A stretch of DNA of 64,000 bases from Cyclaneusma minus (taxonomy: Eukaryota; Ascomycota; Leotiomycetes; Marthamycetales; Marthamycetaceae). Shown piece by piece: positions 1 to 9,944 of the stretch (position 1 is its first letter; every line of letters starts with the position of its first letter). The position numbers were made by a program, and so were the translations under genes. Below the pieces are notes generated by a model that was not told where the DNA came from, made no database searches, and worked only from the letters and a program-made list of their open reading frames with translations. The stretch covers positions 1,247,870-1,311,869 of the forward strand of contig JAKZHN010000010.1 in the NCBI GenBank assembly GCA_037179335.1. The letters are read 5' to 3'.

Positions 1-251
1 CCACGGTTGAGACTTTCAGGTTGTCAGGTTGTCAGGTGTCCCGCTGGTGACCCGTTTTACGTAGCCCTAAGCCCATAATAAATAGTCTCCTGCACGCCAG
101 ATTTCGTCTGTTCCTTCCATAATAAAAAGTGCTGCCTTTCCTGCCCTCTAATCCTCAAACCTCGACCCTTCCCCTCAACCCACCTCATCATTTCATAACA
201 CCCAACCCTCCCATAATCCCCCCAATCCTTCCATTCACAAACCCAGCAAAG
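1..251. other. Upstream flank, no gene seen
   Basis: No ATG-initiated coding frame of note. The last 100 bases are C-rich and A/C-rich (CCCTC, CCCAACC runs), as is common in the 5' leader of fungal genes, and lead directly to the ATG at 252. Confidence 0.5.
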
Positions 252-491
252 ATGCCTGCCTCACGCAAAGGCCTTCCACTCAGGCCCGCCCAGAGCCGCG
301 ACTCCCTCGGCGACCCTATCCCTGCTGACCCCCTCCCCACCACCTCCAGCCGGGACGAACACACAGTCCCCGGCCTCCACAACGGCGTCGTCCTCTCCAC
401 CAATCCCGCCCGGTATGTAACCCGGTCCACCGGCTACTTCTGGCGCCGCCAGGACGACGCCGACGCCATCCACTTCCCCTGCTCCAAATGA
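252..491 (+). CDS. Small ORF (79 aa) or first exon of the following gene
   Basis: Opens at ATG 252 in a good context (AAAG before ATG) and stops at 489-491, so that its TGA overlaps the ATG at 488 in an ATGA. Product is not recognised; it is polar, with a PxPA-rich first half and ends FPCSK. A consensus donor GTATGT lies at 413 inside it. An intron 413-492 (80 nt, acceptor GAG) would join residue 54 in frame to the large downstream ORF, giving ...NPARRWPVYSG.... So it may be an upstream ORF, a small protein, or exon 1 of the 488-2974 gene. The splice explanation is attractive because the donor is strong, but the acceptor is weak. Confidence 0.4.
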   Translation: MPASRKGLPLRPAQSRDSLGDPIPADPLPTTSSRDEHTVPGLHNGVVLSTNPARYVTRSTGYFWRRQDDADAIHFPCSK

Positions 492-2974
492 GTCGCTGGC
501 CCGTATACTCGGGCCAGTATCGCCAGCGCGATCATTTCGGAGAGAGAAGATCAAGACTTATTGAGTATCGGCTAAATCGTAACAGGGAAACTGGTGACGT
601 GACGGCCGAGACGAATTCGAGTGGCCGTGAGGGGCTTGACAATCTGAGAGGTAATGATTGGGACTTCGTTAAGAACCGTGGATGGGCGGCGTCAGCGCAA
701 ACTGAGGCCGGCAGCGACGAGCGTCCTATCTCTTCGGAGACACCAGGAGCTTCGACTCCTATGGACTCAACTGAGTCGTCGAGCCAGCAAGCTCCTCGCA
801 CCCCTCGCACTGCTCGCACCCCTCCCTATCCTCTCACCCCTCCCGCTCTTCGCATTTCCACTCCTCGCACCCCTCCCACTCCCCGCGCTATTCCCGCTCA
901 TCGCCCCGGCCCCGCCTCCGTCGCTCCAGCCCCTTACCCCAACCCCCCTCTTCGCACCACTCCATTACCCATGATAGATTTTAATGATTTTATGACCGCC
1001 GAGAGTGCTCAGCAGCCTCAGCGTCTCCCCCCACAGCACCTCAATCCCAATGGTCATCCATACCTATCCAGCCCCTACCACGCTGCGTATATGGCCCGGC
1101 AGAACAACTCCGGTGGTACCAGACAAGGCAACGCTGGCATGGCTCCTCGCAAGACCCCTGCCCCGAGTGCTCAGCCGGCGCAGAATCTCCCCCAACAAGG
1201 CCCTAGCCGGATATTTACCGATAACTCTCCATTCCACAGCCCCTACCACGATGCGTATAAGGCCCGGCAGAACAACTCCGGTAGTAACAGCCAAGGCAAC
1301 AACGGCACCGCCCCTCTCACCACCTCTGTTCCTCCTACCATTCCACCTCCTAGCACCACTCCGGCCCAGAGCGCTCAGCAGCCTCAAGATCTCCCCCAAC
1401 TACCAACTCTCCCTTCCCATATTGTCAATCATCCGTACATTCGCGCTCCCTACTTTGCAGAGTGCATGAGACAGCAGTACGGCATGCCTGCTGAGATGGC
1501 TCGTATCTTCCAGCTAGCGGTTACCAATCCAGACTTACTCCATGGCCGCTATTTTTCGAACCAGGGGGAGCTGCAGAACCGGGCGAGTACCAGCACGGCC
1601 GAGACTCCCAGCACCACCACCCTTTCTCTTGCCACTCCCTCGCAAAGCGCCCCGAGTGCTAACGGCATGGCTGACACTCCTAACATCACTACCCCTCTTT
1701 ACGACCAGGATGCTGTGCTGGCTTGGTGCCTCCATCAGGAGCAGCAAACCCGGGCCAGTACCAGCACAGCCGAGACCCCCCGCACGGAATCCCCTACTGG
1801 CTACACTGCCTCTCCTAGCTCCCAGAGTGCTGAGCTGGAAGATTGCATCCGACGAAGCGCTGCCAATCCCGCCCCCAACAATGGTCGATACATCAACAGC
1901 ACCGTCTATATCCAAGGGGTGCCCCGCCAGATGAATCTGTGGTATCACAGCTCATTGCCCCAGAACAACCAAGCCACACCTCCCATCCCTGCCACCTCTT
2001 CCCCCCCAACCACCCCTCTCCGCTACCAAGTCCTCAACATCTTACCCTCCCCGAGCCGCAACCTGCAGGCCCACTACATCCTCGTCCAATGCCCACGCTT
2101 CAGCATCGCCGAAGAAAATCACATCCGCCAAGCCGGCTCCGCCGCCGCAGCTGCCTCAGCCGCGCTTCCCGAACCAGCTCAGTTGTACCGCGAGCCGCTT
2201 GAGCGCTTCACCGAGATCCGCGAAGCACGGCTTGCCGCAGAAATAAAAGCGCGTCGTGGGATCATCAGGGCAAAGGGACCGCCAGTGCAAGTTCCTTTTA
2301 CGAAAACGGAATTGTACATGATTAGGAAGGAGGATGAGCGATATGTGGGAGAGAGACATGGAGGCAGACAGGCGGGGTGGCCGTTACCGCCGCTGGTGGA
2401 GAGGGATGTCTTTGCGTATCTTTGCATTCGCAGGGTGGCGGACGATAATCTTGCAAGGGACCGTGAGAGAGTGGCGACGTGGGAGGGTCGTGAGTATGCT
2501 AGCAGAGTTCAGCCGGGTGCTACTGGGGAAGGGGATCGAATGGTTGTAGCTGCGCGCTATGATAACAGCGGTCCGGATGGCGTTTGGAGCGTTATCAGCG
2601 AAGAGGGGGTGTTTGAGAATGTCGCGATCGGTTCAGAGCTTTTTGATGCTGCGCCGGGCACTCCGTATGTGCCGAATAAAAATAGGGAATGGGTGGCTGA
2701 GCAAGTCAGATGGGCTGAGCAAGCGAGTTATGGGCATTCTAGAATGGATGGTCAGAGTGAAGAGCAAGTTCAGGGTAGAGGATACTTGAGGCTGTATGGA
2801 CAGCGGGCGGGAGAGGAGCACACTTGGCAGATATGGGAGCAGTTGAGGAAAGCGAGGGAGAGGGAGGAGCAGGGTTGGGATTGCAGCGAGACTATTAAGA
2901 CGTTGACGAGTGAATTGGAGAGATTGGGAATGAGTGACGAGAGCATGAGGAGGATGGCCGAGAGGAGGCGATAG
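488..2974 (+). CDS. Proline/serine/threonine-rich low-complexity protein (828 aa), unknown
   Basis: Single uninterrupted ORF from ATG 488 to TAG. Not recognised. Residues about 90-175 are almost pure Pro/Thr/Ala (TPRTPRTARTPP, TPPTPRAIPA). The middle carries diverged internal repeats: a block with SPYHAAYMARQNNSG (about nt 1070-1110) and SPFHSPYHDAYKARQNNSG (about nt 1225-1280), and two copies of RASTSTAETP (about nt 1580 and 1765). The C-terminal third (from about nt 2010) is different: charged, with short helical stretches and no repeats, and looks like a folded or coiled region. No signal peptide or membrane segment is seen. The start may lie upstream if the 413-492 intron is real. A structural or regulatory disordered protein is possible, but no function can be assigned. 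Confidence 0.6.
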   Translation: MSRWPVYSGQYRQRDHFGERRSRLIEYRLNRNRETGDVTAETNSSGREGLDNLRGNDWDFVKNRGWAASAQTEAGSDERPISSETPGASTPMDSTESSSQQAPRTPRTARTPPYPLTPPALRISTPRTPPTPRAIPAHRPGPASVAPAPYPNPPLRTTPLPMIDFNDFMTAESAQQPQRLPPQHLNPNGHPYLSSPYHAAYMARQNNSGGTRQGNAGMAPRKTPAPSAQPAQNLPQQGPSRIFTDNSPFHSPYHDAYKARQNNSGSNSQGNNGTAPLTTSVPPTIPPPSTTPAQSAQQPQDLPQLPTLPSHIVNHPYIRAPYFAECMRQQYGMPAEMARIFQLAVTNPDLLHGRYFSNQGELQNRASTSTAETPSTTTLSLATPSQSAPSANGMADTPNITTPLYDQDAVLAWCLHQEQQTRASTSTAETPRTESPTGYTASPSSQSAELEDCIRRSAANPAPNNGRYINSTVYIQGVPRQMNLWYHSSLPQNNQATPPIPATSSPPTTPLRYQVLNILPSPSRNLQAHYILVQCPRFSIAEENHIRQAGSAAAAASAALPEPAQLYREPLERFTEIREARLAAEIKARRGIIRAKGPPVQVPFTKTELYMIRKEDERYVGERHGGRQAGWPLPPLVERDVFAYLCIRRVADDNLARDRERVATWEGREYASRVQPGATGEGDRMVVAARYDNSGPDGVWSVISEEGVFENVAIGSELFDAAPGTPYVPNKNREWVAEQVRWAEQASYGHSRMDGQSEEQVQGRGYLRLYGQRAGEEHTWQIWEQLRKAREREEQGWDCSETIKTLTSELERLGMSDESMRRMAERRR

Positions 2975-3652
2975 AGGGGAGAATTTGAGGCTGATGAGCA
3001 CGGGATGAATTTGGATACCACCTTTTTGGAGTTTTGTGGACTTCCGGGTGATTGAATTTGTTTGCCGAGAGTCTTCGAGCGTTGCCGTTACAACATGTTT
3101 CCCATGGCTGGAGTTGGCAGCGGCGATATCCTTGATTTTTGTTTTCCAGTTCTCGATGTCTAAGGAATTTCGGCAGGATATATGGCGTTCTGATCATCAG
3201 GTTGTGTGTCTGGATCAGTGCGTGGCGTATGTCAGTGTTGGATCTCCCAAAGTAATGGTGGTTCAGTCTCCAAGTCGTGCGATATGCCAGCGCTCTTCGG
3301 TGTTCGGGGAACAGGGCTCTGCGACTTGAAGCTGTTAGCCTCAGTTGAAACTGAAGACAAGCCAGGGTGGACAGACTCTGGAGTCTCCAATAGAACAATC
3401 ATTCGCGATCTCCTTTCCGTTTGCGACCTCCGAATGGTGAAGAAGAGCCATTAATTCAGGGTACTACCCTGATCCACTCAAATAGCCTTGGATCTGGGCG
3501 TTGTGAATCACCACATGCTGTTACCTGTGGCTGTAAAATGCATAAAGCACCCTCAACTCCTCAGCTCCCCACACCTAAAAGATCACAAGCCAGCTACATA
3601 CCTCAAACCACACACGACTTCCCCTGCCACCAGCAGCCAAGCACCAACATAC
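2975..3652. other. Intergenic, no supported gene
   Basis: Only short overlapping frames without ATG starts or splice logic. Probably the 3' region of the 488-2974 gene and the promoter/leader of the next gene; the last 120 bases are C/A-rich, like a fungal leader. Confidence 0.5.
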
Positions 3653-4468
3653 ATGTCACCTCCCCTCCCCGCCGACAACCCCAAACCTCGTAGACATCTC
3701 AGCCAGCGAAGCGATCATCAGAAAAGCAACCGCCGCCGCCACCACCGTCGACGTCGACGATCATCAAAATTCAAGACTGACCACGAATCCCATGGTCTCA
3801 AAGCAGAAATCATCCCCTACGACAAAAGCCTCGCCATTATGACCGGCGCCCGCGGCTCAAGTCTCGACCCACCCAGCATCCGGACACGGAACGAAGTTCA
3901 TGACCAAAACAAAGAGCAACTCGCACCTGAGAAACTCCCTTCCGAGCAGCAAGACAGTGCAGCTAGAAGACCGAGTTATGATGGGGTGAGTCTGCATACT
4001 ATTCCGTTTGAGGGAGGACGGCGTGCCAGTGTTTTGAGTGGAGATGAGGATGCGCGGCCCGGGGTCAGGAACGAAAGGCAAAGCGTTGACGAGGACGAAG
4101 AGGAGAGACGTGTACGTGAGAGGCAGAGGGAAAGAAATATGCGGAGAGATGGGAGTGGGAAGAGAGAAGTGCATTGGGAACAACAGAACCACCGACACCA
4201 ACTACCTCCAGGACACGAGGAGAGAATTGGGGACAGTGAGGCTAAGAGCAGAGAGAGACAGCCCGAGAAGCAAAAAAAACCGACGTGTTTCTTACCGGCG
4301 GTGTTGAGACGGCTTTGGAGTGGGAATCGAAATGAGAAGAAGAAAGTGGAGAGCGGAGACGAGCGTCTTGTGGCGGAGAAGAAATCCGCTGTGTCGGCTG
4401 CAGCGAGGCGGGAGGATCAGGATCGTAAGAAGACTAGGTCCGCAGCCAAAAGACAAGAGCGGAAGTAG
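3653..4468 (+). CDS. Highly charged protein (271 aa), unknown
   Basis: The frame is open further upstream (another ATG at 3515), but ATG 3653 has A at -3 and directly precedes the charged body, so it is preferred. A basic cluster (RRRHHRRRRRSSKFK, about residues 26-40) could be a nuclear localisation signal. The middle is Glu/Arg-rich (DEDEEERRVRERQRERNMRR) and the C-terminus is Lys/Arg-rich (KKTRSAAKRQERK). One short hydrophobic patch, CFLPAVLRRLW, lies near residue 205. There is no recognised domain. The composition suggests a disordered nuclear or nucleic-acid-associated protein, but that is inference only. Confidence 0.55.
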   Translation: MSPPLPADNPKPRRHLSQRSDHQKSNRRRHHRRRRRSSKFKTDHESHGLKAEIIPYDKSLAIMTGARGSSLDPPSIRTRNEVHDQNKEQLAPEKLPSEQQDSAARRPSYDGVSLHTIPFEGGRRASVLSGDEDARPGVRNERQSVDEDEEERRVRERQRERNMRRDGSGKREVHWEQQNHRHQLPPGHEERIGDSEAKSRERQPEKQKKPTCFLPAVLRRLWSGNRNEKKKVESGDERLVAEKKSAVSAAARREDQDRKKTRSAAKRQERK

Positions 4469-4673
4469 TAAATCGAAGGGGGCGTTCGGATTTATTTATT
4501 TTTCGCTCGTAGGCTGCGGATCGCAGGCCATCTCTCGAAGTTGCGTTGATTTCCACGTAGCCTTTTGTTTCGAGGCTCATTGCTCGATGAATGAAAGATC
4601 ATAACGTTGACAAGTTCCGTTTATCCTATGTTCAAGATCCGCACTGTATCCAACCCACACTCCGTTTCCAAGG

Positions 4674-6602
4674 TCATAGACTCGGTCCAGGCTTCATCTG
4701 CGTCCAGCCGCCGTCTGCACCCCAAATCCCAGCTTTTGTATAATCCCAGGTCCTACTCCCCTCCATATATGCAAAACGGAAATACTCCGGCATACCCAAA
4801 TTTGCATCTCTTATCCAACTAAATCGGCTGCCGGTAAATGGTTCGTTGGTAAAGCCTTCATCACCATATCCTCGGAAGCGCTCGACATCGTTGACGAGAA
4901 CACTAATACCATCGAATGGAGAGGGTGGAGTTTCCCAGTTGAAAGTGATGGTAGATATGTTCATCCCAAGACTGATGATGGGCTCTAAGATCGTAGGAAG
5001 TTCGGAGTGAAATTGTGCATCCCCACGTAGAGCATCAGGGGTCTGAAGAACAGGATCAAAGCCCCAGCGCGCGATGCCGTTGATGAATAGTCCGACCAGT
5101 ATACCTTGATACAGCAGCGCAGGTCGTGTCTGCATGCTGGTACCAGGCAGTAGCAGTAAAGCTAGGATGTAATGATGTATGCGAAGATTGAGACCCGGAA
5201 TCGCCAAAGACAACAAGATGCTGCCAATGAATAGTGCGTATAATCCCAGCATGGGAAGGAAGCGACCCTCGAGCCAGAAATAGTATGCTTGCTGGAAGAA
5301 GATAAACGCCAAACACAAAATGACTATTGCCAATGCTAGCTTTGCTCCCGGCTGCTGATTGATATCGTGGGCGTTCAGGCGCTGGATGGGTATAAAATCA
5401 AACGTATAATTCGTAAGAGCCCCTATCCAGCAGCCGCCAAGCCACAGAACCGTCTTTTCAATTTGCGCCGTGAGGCCTGTGAGAGAGCGCCTGACACCCA
5501 TGTAGCGATACATGACGAAGGCACAGAAGGCGGCTGGGAGAAATTTACCCAGGAGATTCGACAAGAGGTCGGTGAGTGAGGAATGCACTGGTGGATCTGA
5601 AGCCAGCCCAGTATGGGCAAAAAGCGCCGTGAAAATGGTGAAGAAAAAGAGCTTCCGACCTGACACAAACAGAGAGAAGGCTATAGAAAAGGCGAGTGAG
5701 ACTGCCAATAGCGGCCATCGCAGGTCCTTAGCGTTGCAGGATAGCTCCTTTTGGAAAATAAACGAGGAGGGGAAATAGGAATCGAATCCGATGCTCTGGA
5801 TGCCGTGTTTCTTAGAAGCCGGAAAATCCTTCTGCGGACCAGAAAGCGTCAAGACTCCGCAACCGCCGGCCTTGTTGTTGACCACTCCAGCATGAATTGC
5901 GGCAGAGCAGACAAAGGAGTCGGCTCGATAGTAGCCTGGAGAGTCGCCCTCTGGCGGACCGCCGATAACCAGCGGCTGGTAGAGCACTTCTTGGTCGCCA
6001 ACGGCCCGAGGTTCCAGAACCATGGTCTTTTTGCATTCCGCTGGACAGCGAAATACGAAATCGGTGCCGTTGAAGGGCCGACAGTTGTTCCCGTTGAGTC
6101 CACAGCTGTTGCCGGGGACGAAGAAGGTATTGCCGCAGTTGAGATTGCTGGGCATTCCATAATCTGCAATTTCACTTGCACTATTACTCCGCCAGAGTAC
6201 GAGTCCGAAAGTCAAAATCCAGCAGAAATAGAATGCAATCAGCAATATGACCCGGTCTCTCTTCTTGGGAAGATAGCGGTCCAGAAGCCGTAGGGGAGCT
6301 TCTTGTATGGATGGGAATATCGGCGTAACCTTCTGTATTCGAGGCGGCTGTGGTCCTTTGGCAACGATCGCAACGCGCTTGCTCCAACGTCTCAGGCGCG
6401 AGGGAACCCATGTTAAGCTTCGCCAGGATCCTTGGTCTTGGACGAAGCGCGGCGTGGGCGGCGAGTCGTCGTCGCTTTCGTCGTCGGCGCCGTCTCCCTG
6501 CAGGCGGCTCGTCTCGTCCAGGGGATCGTCGGGATCACCATCGCCTCCCCTCGGTCCATATCGTTCAGCTTCCTCGTTGCTGGCTGGTAATGGTTGCGCC
6601 AT
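4674..6602 (-). CDS. LCCL-domain multi-pass membrane protein (642 aa)
   Basis: Single-exon gene, ATG at 6602, TGA at 4674. The N-terminal ~115 residues are cytosolic, acidic and disordered. A first membrane span follows (about 118-138, VILLIAFYFCWILTFGLVLW), then a Cys-rich extracytosolic LCCL domain (about 155-275) with the signature SFVCSAAIHAGV and the later HGIQSIGF, which is the family hallmark. After residue ~296 come about eight hydrophobic spans and a soluble C-terminal tail ending GPSL. Fungal LCCL proteins with this layout are known but poorly studied; the domain is thought to bind lipid or carbohydrate ligands. The acidic stretch DDESDDDSPPTP could be a phosphorylation site. The nearest genes are unrelated. 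Confidence 0.85.
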   Translation of the reverse strand: MAQPLPASNEEAERYGPRGGDGDPDDPLDETSRLQGDGADDESDDDSPPTPRFVQDQGSWRSLTWVPSRLRRWSKRVAIVAKGPQPPRIQKVTPIFPSIQEAPLRLLDRYLPKKRDRVILLIAFYFCWILTFGLVLWRSNSASEIADYGMPSNLNCGNTFFVPGNSCGLNGNNCRPFNGTDFVFRCPAECKKTMVLEPRAVGDQEVLYQPLVIGGPPEGDSPGYYRADSFVCSAAIHAGVVNNKAGGCGVLTLSGPQKDFPASKKHGIQSIGFDSYFPSSFIFQKELSCNAKDLRWPLLAVSLAFSIAFSLFVSGRKLFFFTIFTALFAHTGLASDPPVHSSLTDLLSNLLGKFLPAAFCAFVMYRYMGVRRSLTGLTAQIEKTVLWLGGCWIGALTNYTFDFIPIQRLNAHDINQQPGAKLALAIVILCLAFIFFQQAYYFWLEGRFLPMLGLYALFIGSILLSLAIPGLNLRIHHYILALLLLPGTSMQTRPALLYQGILVGLFINGIARWGFDPVLQTPDALRGDAQFHSELPTILEPIISLGMNISTITFNWETPPSPFDGISVLVNDVERFRGYGDEGFTNEPFTGSRFSWIRDANLGMPEYFRFAYMEGSRTWDYTKAGIWGADGGWTQMKPGPSL

Positions 6603-7178
6603 TGGGGCATCTTCGCGTTTCCGTCAGCTATCGGCTCATATGTCCAAGCTTCAATGGTGCTTACCCGGTTGCGACGGAGGGTCCTCGCTGTGAAATGGTA
6701 GGGGCACTAAAGCTAGTCAACCGACAAATGATGAAGGGGAAGATGTGTTTCTCAAGGCAGAAGATGCGGAGAAGGTCGCAAACATCATGCTTTCGTTTCT
6801 TGCGAGGTTCAACGTTGTAGGCAGCTGCAATTGAGTTTCTACGCGGCAAGCTCGCCTATCAGACGAGAGCGGGAAGCTCGGGATTGCACTGAAGCTCGAG
6901 GCGGCTAAACGGATCAGATAAGGTGCCGATTCCGAGCCGATAAGTTCAATGGCGCTTAGCAGCCTGCCGAGTCCACGAGCGCGGCGGAGGATTTCAACCT
7001 GAAGACTCATGGGATATCGAAAAACTCACTGTTGATGCCACAGAACAGACTTTCCACCCACCGAAATATGCTCTCACTGACTTGCCAAGCTTCTGCTCCT
7101 GTTCTTCGTCTCGGGGCTTCGGATAGTGATTGAGGGTTGCTGGCCTGCAGACCAAATCAGCACTTAAGGGATCACAAA
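6603..7178. other. Divergent intergenic region
   Basis: Lies between the LCCL gene (minus) and QTRT2 (plus), so it holds both promoters. No further coding frame or RNA gene could be supported. Confidence 0.5.
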
Positions 7179-8750
7179 ATGGCTGGTGTTGAAGAACGCG
7201 GCAAGTCGGTGGAATGCTTCCATCTCGAAGATGTTCCAACTCCACCCACAACAGATTCTGCCGCTAGACTTGGAAGTCTGGCTATAAAGGGGAGTCACGT
7301 GATCAAGACCCCTAACTTTCTCGCTATAAGTTCAAGGGGTGCTGTTCCTCACCTCACTCCTGATGTGTTGGCTGAGAAGCTGCAAGTTGGCGGCGTCCAT
7401 GTGGCTATCGAAGATTGTAAGGCCTCTTGATTTCAGAACCCCTACTTCTCATGCTACAACATATGTGTATTTACTAAACTTGCCACAGTCCTCGAGAAGG
7501 CGGCTATGCGTGTGCAGCCCCCAATCACAAAATGCCCAAGTGCCTCCCGATCAAGGTTCCACTCTTTCACAGCCATGCCAGAACCCATCCTAACTCTCCT
7601 GGCACCTCGCCGTACACCACCCGTATCCGCACCGGTCGGCAACTCCAAAGAGGCCCTTCAAATCTTCCCCTCAACCGGCTTCCAACCCCTCAAAGCACCC
7701 GAGTACGCCAAGTATGCTCAAACACTGGGAGTCGACCTAGCTGTAGCCCCCGCCGACATAGCACACGGCACCACACCCTCACGAAAACGCCTAGACAAAA
7801 TGGGCGACCGAACAACCAAGTGGCTCTCAGCCTTCATCGCCACCATCTCAACCCCCTCAGACTCAGAGCACGCCTCACCCAACCCCCTAGTCCTAGCACC
7901 GATACTACCCATCGAACCTCATTACCAAACCGAGTACTTCGACTACCTAGTGTCCCCAGCGGTAGCTCACAAACTCTCCGGCCTCGCCTACTACCCTTCC
8001 TCATCCATTCCCACCACCCCACCGCAACTTTCCAGATTGCTCCGACTTTCTCTTGCCGAACCTTCGTCGCCACATCAGCTTTTGCAAGAAATTGCGAACG
8101 GCATGGATCTCTTCACTATCCCCTTTGTCACCGCTGCAAGCGACGCTGGTATCGCTCTAACGTTTCAATTATCTGCACCTTCTCCACCATCTCCCCCCAC
8201 TACGTCGGAAAACGATACACAAAATGGCTCCGGCACAACCCTCCTCCCCCTGGGCATCGACCTAGCCCTCCCCACCCACCGCACCGCCCTCACACCCCTG
8301 GTTTCATCCTGTACTTGCTACACATGCACCTCCCACCACCGCGCCTACATCTGTCATCTCCTCTCCGTTAAAGAAATGCTTGGCTGGACATTATTACAAA
8401 TCCACAACCACTTTGTGCTTTCCGACTTCTTCGCAAACATCCGCAAGAGTATTGCCAAGGGATGTTTTGAGAAGGAGAAAGAGAGGTTTGACGGCGTTTA
8501 TGAAAGGGAGGTGGGGGAGGGAACGGCAAAGGGACCGAGACTCAGGGGGTATATGTATAGGAGTGAGGGGCCGGGGAAGAGGAGGAGAAATGGTGCTGCT
8601 TGGGGGAAGATTGGGGGTGGAGAAGTAGAGGAGGAGGAGAAGGCGAAGCAGGAGATGAAGGAGGAGGAGAAGGAGGAGGTGTTAGTGCCGACGGAGAATG
8701 CCGGGGAGCTTGAGGAGAAGGGCTTTGCTGAGAAGGTTGATGAAAAGTAG
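7179..8750 (+). CDS. QTRT2: Queuine tRNA-ribosyltransferase accessory subunit 2 (499 aa)
   Basis: Exons 7179-7416 and 7489-8750. The 72-nt intron has donor GTAAGG, a TACTAAAC branch region and acceptor CACAG; joining gives ...HVAIEDFLEKAAMRV. This is the non-catalytic partner of the TGT heterodimer that exchanges guanine-34 for queuine in tRNAs with GUN anticodons, usually found at the outer mitochondrial membrane. The N-terminus LGSLAIKGSHVIKTPNFLA fits the TGT fold. The zinc site is intact: C354, C356, C359 and H385 (CxCxxC-x25-H). The last ~60 residues are a Glu/Lys-rich tail (EEEEKAKQEMKEEEKEE) beyond the fold. Its presence implies salvage of environmental queuine, as in fission yeast and unlike budding yeast. 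The catalytic subunit is not in this window. Confidence 0.92.
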
Positions 8751-8829
8751 TTTGCTTGGTGAAGGCCCCTTGTAGTTTTATTTGTGGACACAAAGACAGT
8801 AAGACACTACTTCCCTAAGAGTCGTTCTA

Positions 8830-9395
8830 CAGCGGGATCAAAAAAGTCTGCACCCGCTTTCTGAAGTCAACGTATGATAGTGGTTATAGTGGACTTTTGT
8901 TTTCACTTTTCAGTCATCCTACGATCTCCTAATCTTTTGGCATATGCTTGATTACTGGGGATGTTCCTAATCCTTGAGGATATTCCCGACTCTTAGCGAT
9001 ATTCCTAATTATTGGGGATATTTCCGATTCTTGTGGATGTTCCTGAATCCTGATTATTGGGGCCATTCCTGATTCTTGAGGATATTCCTGATTATTGGGG
9101 ATACTCCTAATTCTTGAGAATGTTCTCAATTACTGGGGCCATTCCTGGTTCTTGAGGATATTTCCAATTCTTGTAAATGTTTCTAATTACTGCGGATATC
9201 CCCAATTCTTGAGGATGTTTGTAATCACTGCCGATATTCCTGATTACTGCGGATGTTCCTAATTATTGTGAATATTCTTAGTTACTGGGAATACTCCTAG
9301 TTCCTGAGGATATTCCAAATTCTTGGGGATGTTCCTAATTACTTGGGAAACTCCCAATGATTGGAGGGGGGTTCAGACTTTTTTTCGTTCAACTG
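8830..9395. mobile_element. MITE-like element, Tc1/mariner type, 566 bp, no transposase
   Basis: The ends are imperfect terminal inverted repeats of about 26-27 bp. Left 8830-8855 reads CAGCGGGATC-A6-GTCTG-C-ACCC; right 9369-9395 on the complement reads CAGTTGAACG-A7-GTCTG-A-ACCC. Both ends are flanked by TA (8828-8829 and 9396-9397), the target duplication of the Tc1/mariner superfamily. No coding frame lies inside; nearly all of the interior is a 19-bp tandem repeat. What is seen is the TIR pair and TA flanks; assignment to Tc1/mariner is by the TA and the CAG...AAAAAAGTCTG end style. It sits 79 bp after the QTRT2 stop codon. Confidence 0.75.
8922..9365. repeat. 19-bp minisatellite, about 23 diverged copies
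   Basis: Consensus near GGATATTCCTAATTCTTGA. The register of 19 holds through most of the array, with one 26-bp irregular unit near 9034 and a 20-bp unit near 9327. Units differ mainly at bases 5-6 and in the second half, where CTTG-type and TACTG/TATTG-type forms partly alternate, hinting at an earlier 38-bp dimer. The array ends a few bases before the right terminal inverted repeat of the enclosing element. Confidence 0.9.
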
Positions 9396-9944
9396 TACCT
9401 ATGCATAGTCGCCTTTCGATGCAAAAGTGATATTTGCATGACAGCATGCTAGTTCGACAGTTCTGTTCACACTGCCAGCTATATCTGATTGCTATGACGT
9501 CTGAGTCTGACAAGCATGAGCGAAGAAGTCAATGGCTGCTGCCTGACCATCTGCAACGCGAAGGAGCGCGGGTGCACGTGAGAAGGGGGTTGGCAGCAAA
9601 TACTTTTGAGGCGCTAGTACTATTACGAAAAAGCTATAATTCACTGCTTTAAAGGAGTTTCAAGGATTAAAAACCAGGTGTTTCTCCCTTTGAATGGGAC
9701 TATGGGACAAAATAGGAGACGATGCTTGGCATTAGCCTATTGGCTGTTAGCATTTGGAATCAGAAGGACGCTAGTGCACGTGATACAGCGGCAGAACATA
9801 TTCAGAGACCATCCTCACTTAACATTTCGCTGCTGCACGCGACGCGACGACACTACACTTTTCTCGAAATTCCACTGCCTAATTCTGCAAACTCCACAAA
9901 CTCGACCACACCACCACAAATCCTTTCCTTCAACTCGATCCAAA
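9396..9944. other. Intergenic, no gene seen
   Basis: No frame with an ATG start and coding character. The last 150 bases (AC-rich, CCACAAACTCGACCACACC) resemble a 5' leader for the gene starting at 9945. Confidence 0.5.

Noticed and set aside
5751..6293. 180-codon plus-strand frame antisense to the LCCL gene
   Set aside because: Antisense shadow of a well supported gene; no domain or splice logic.
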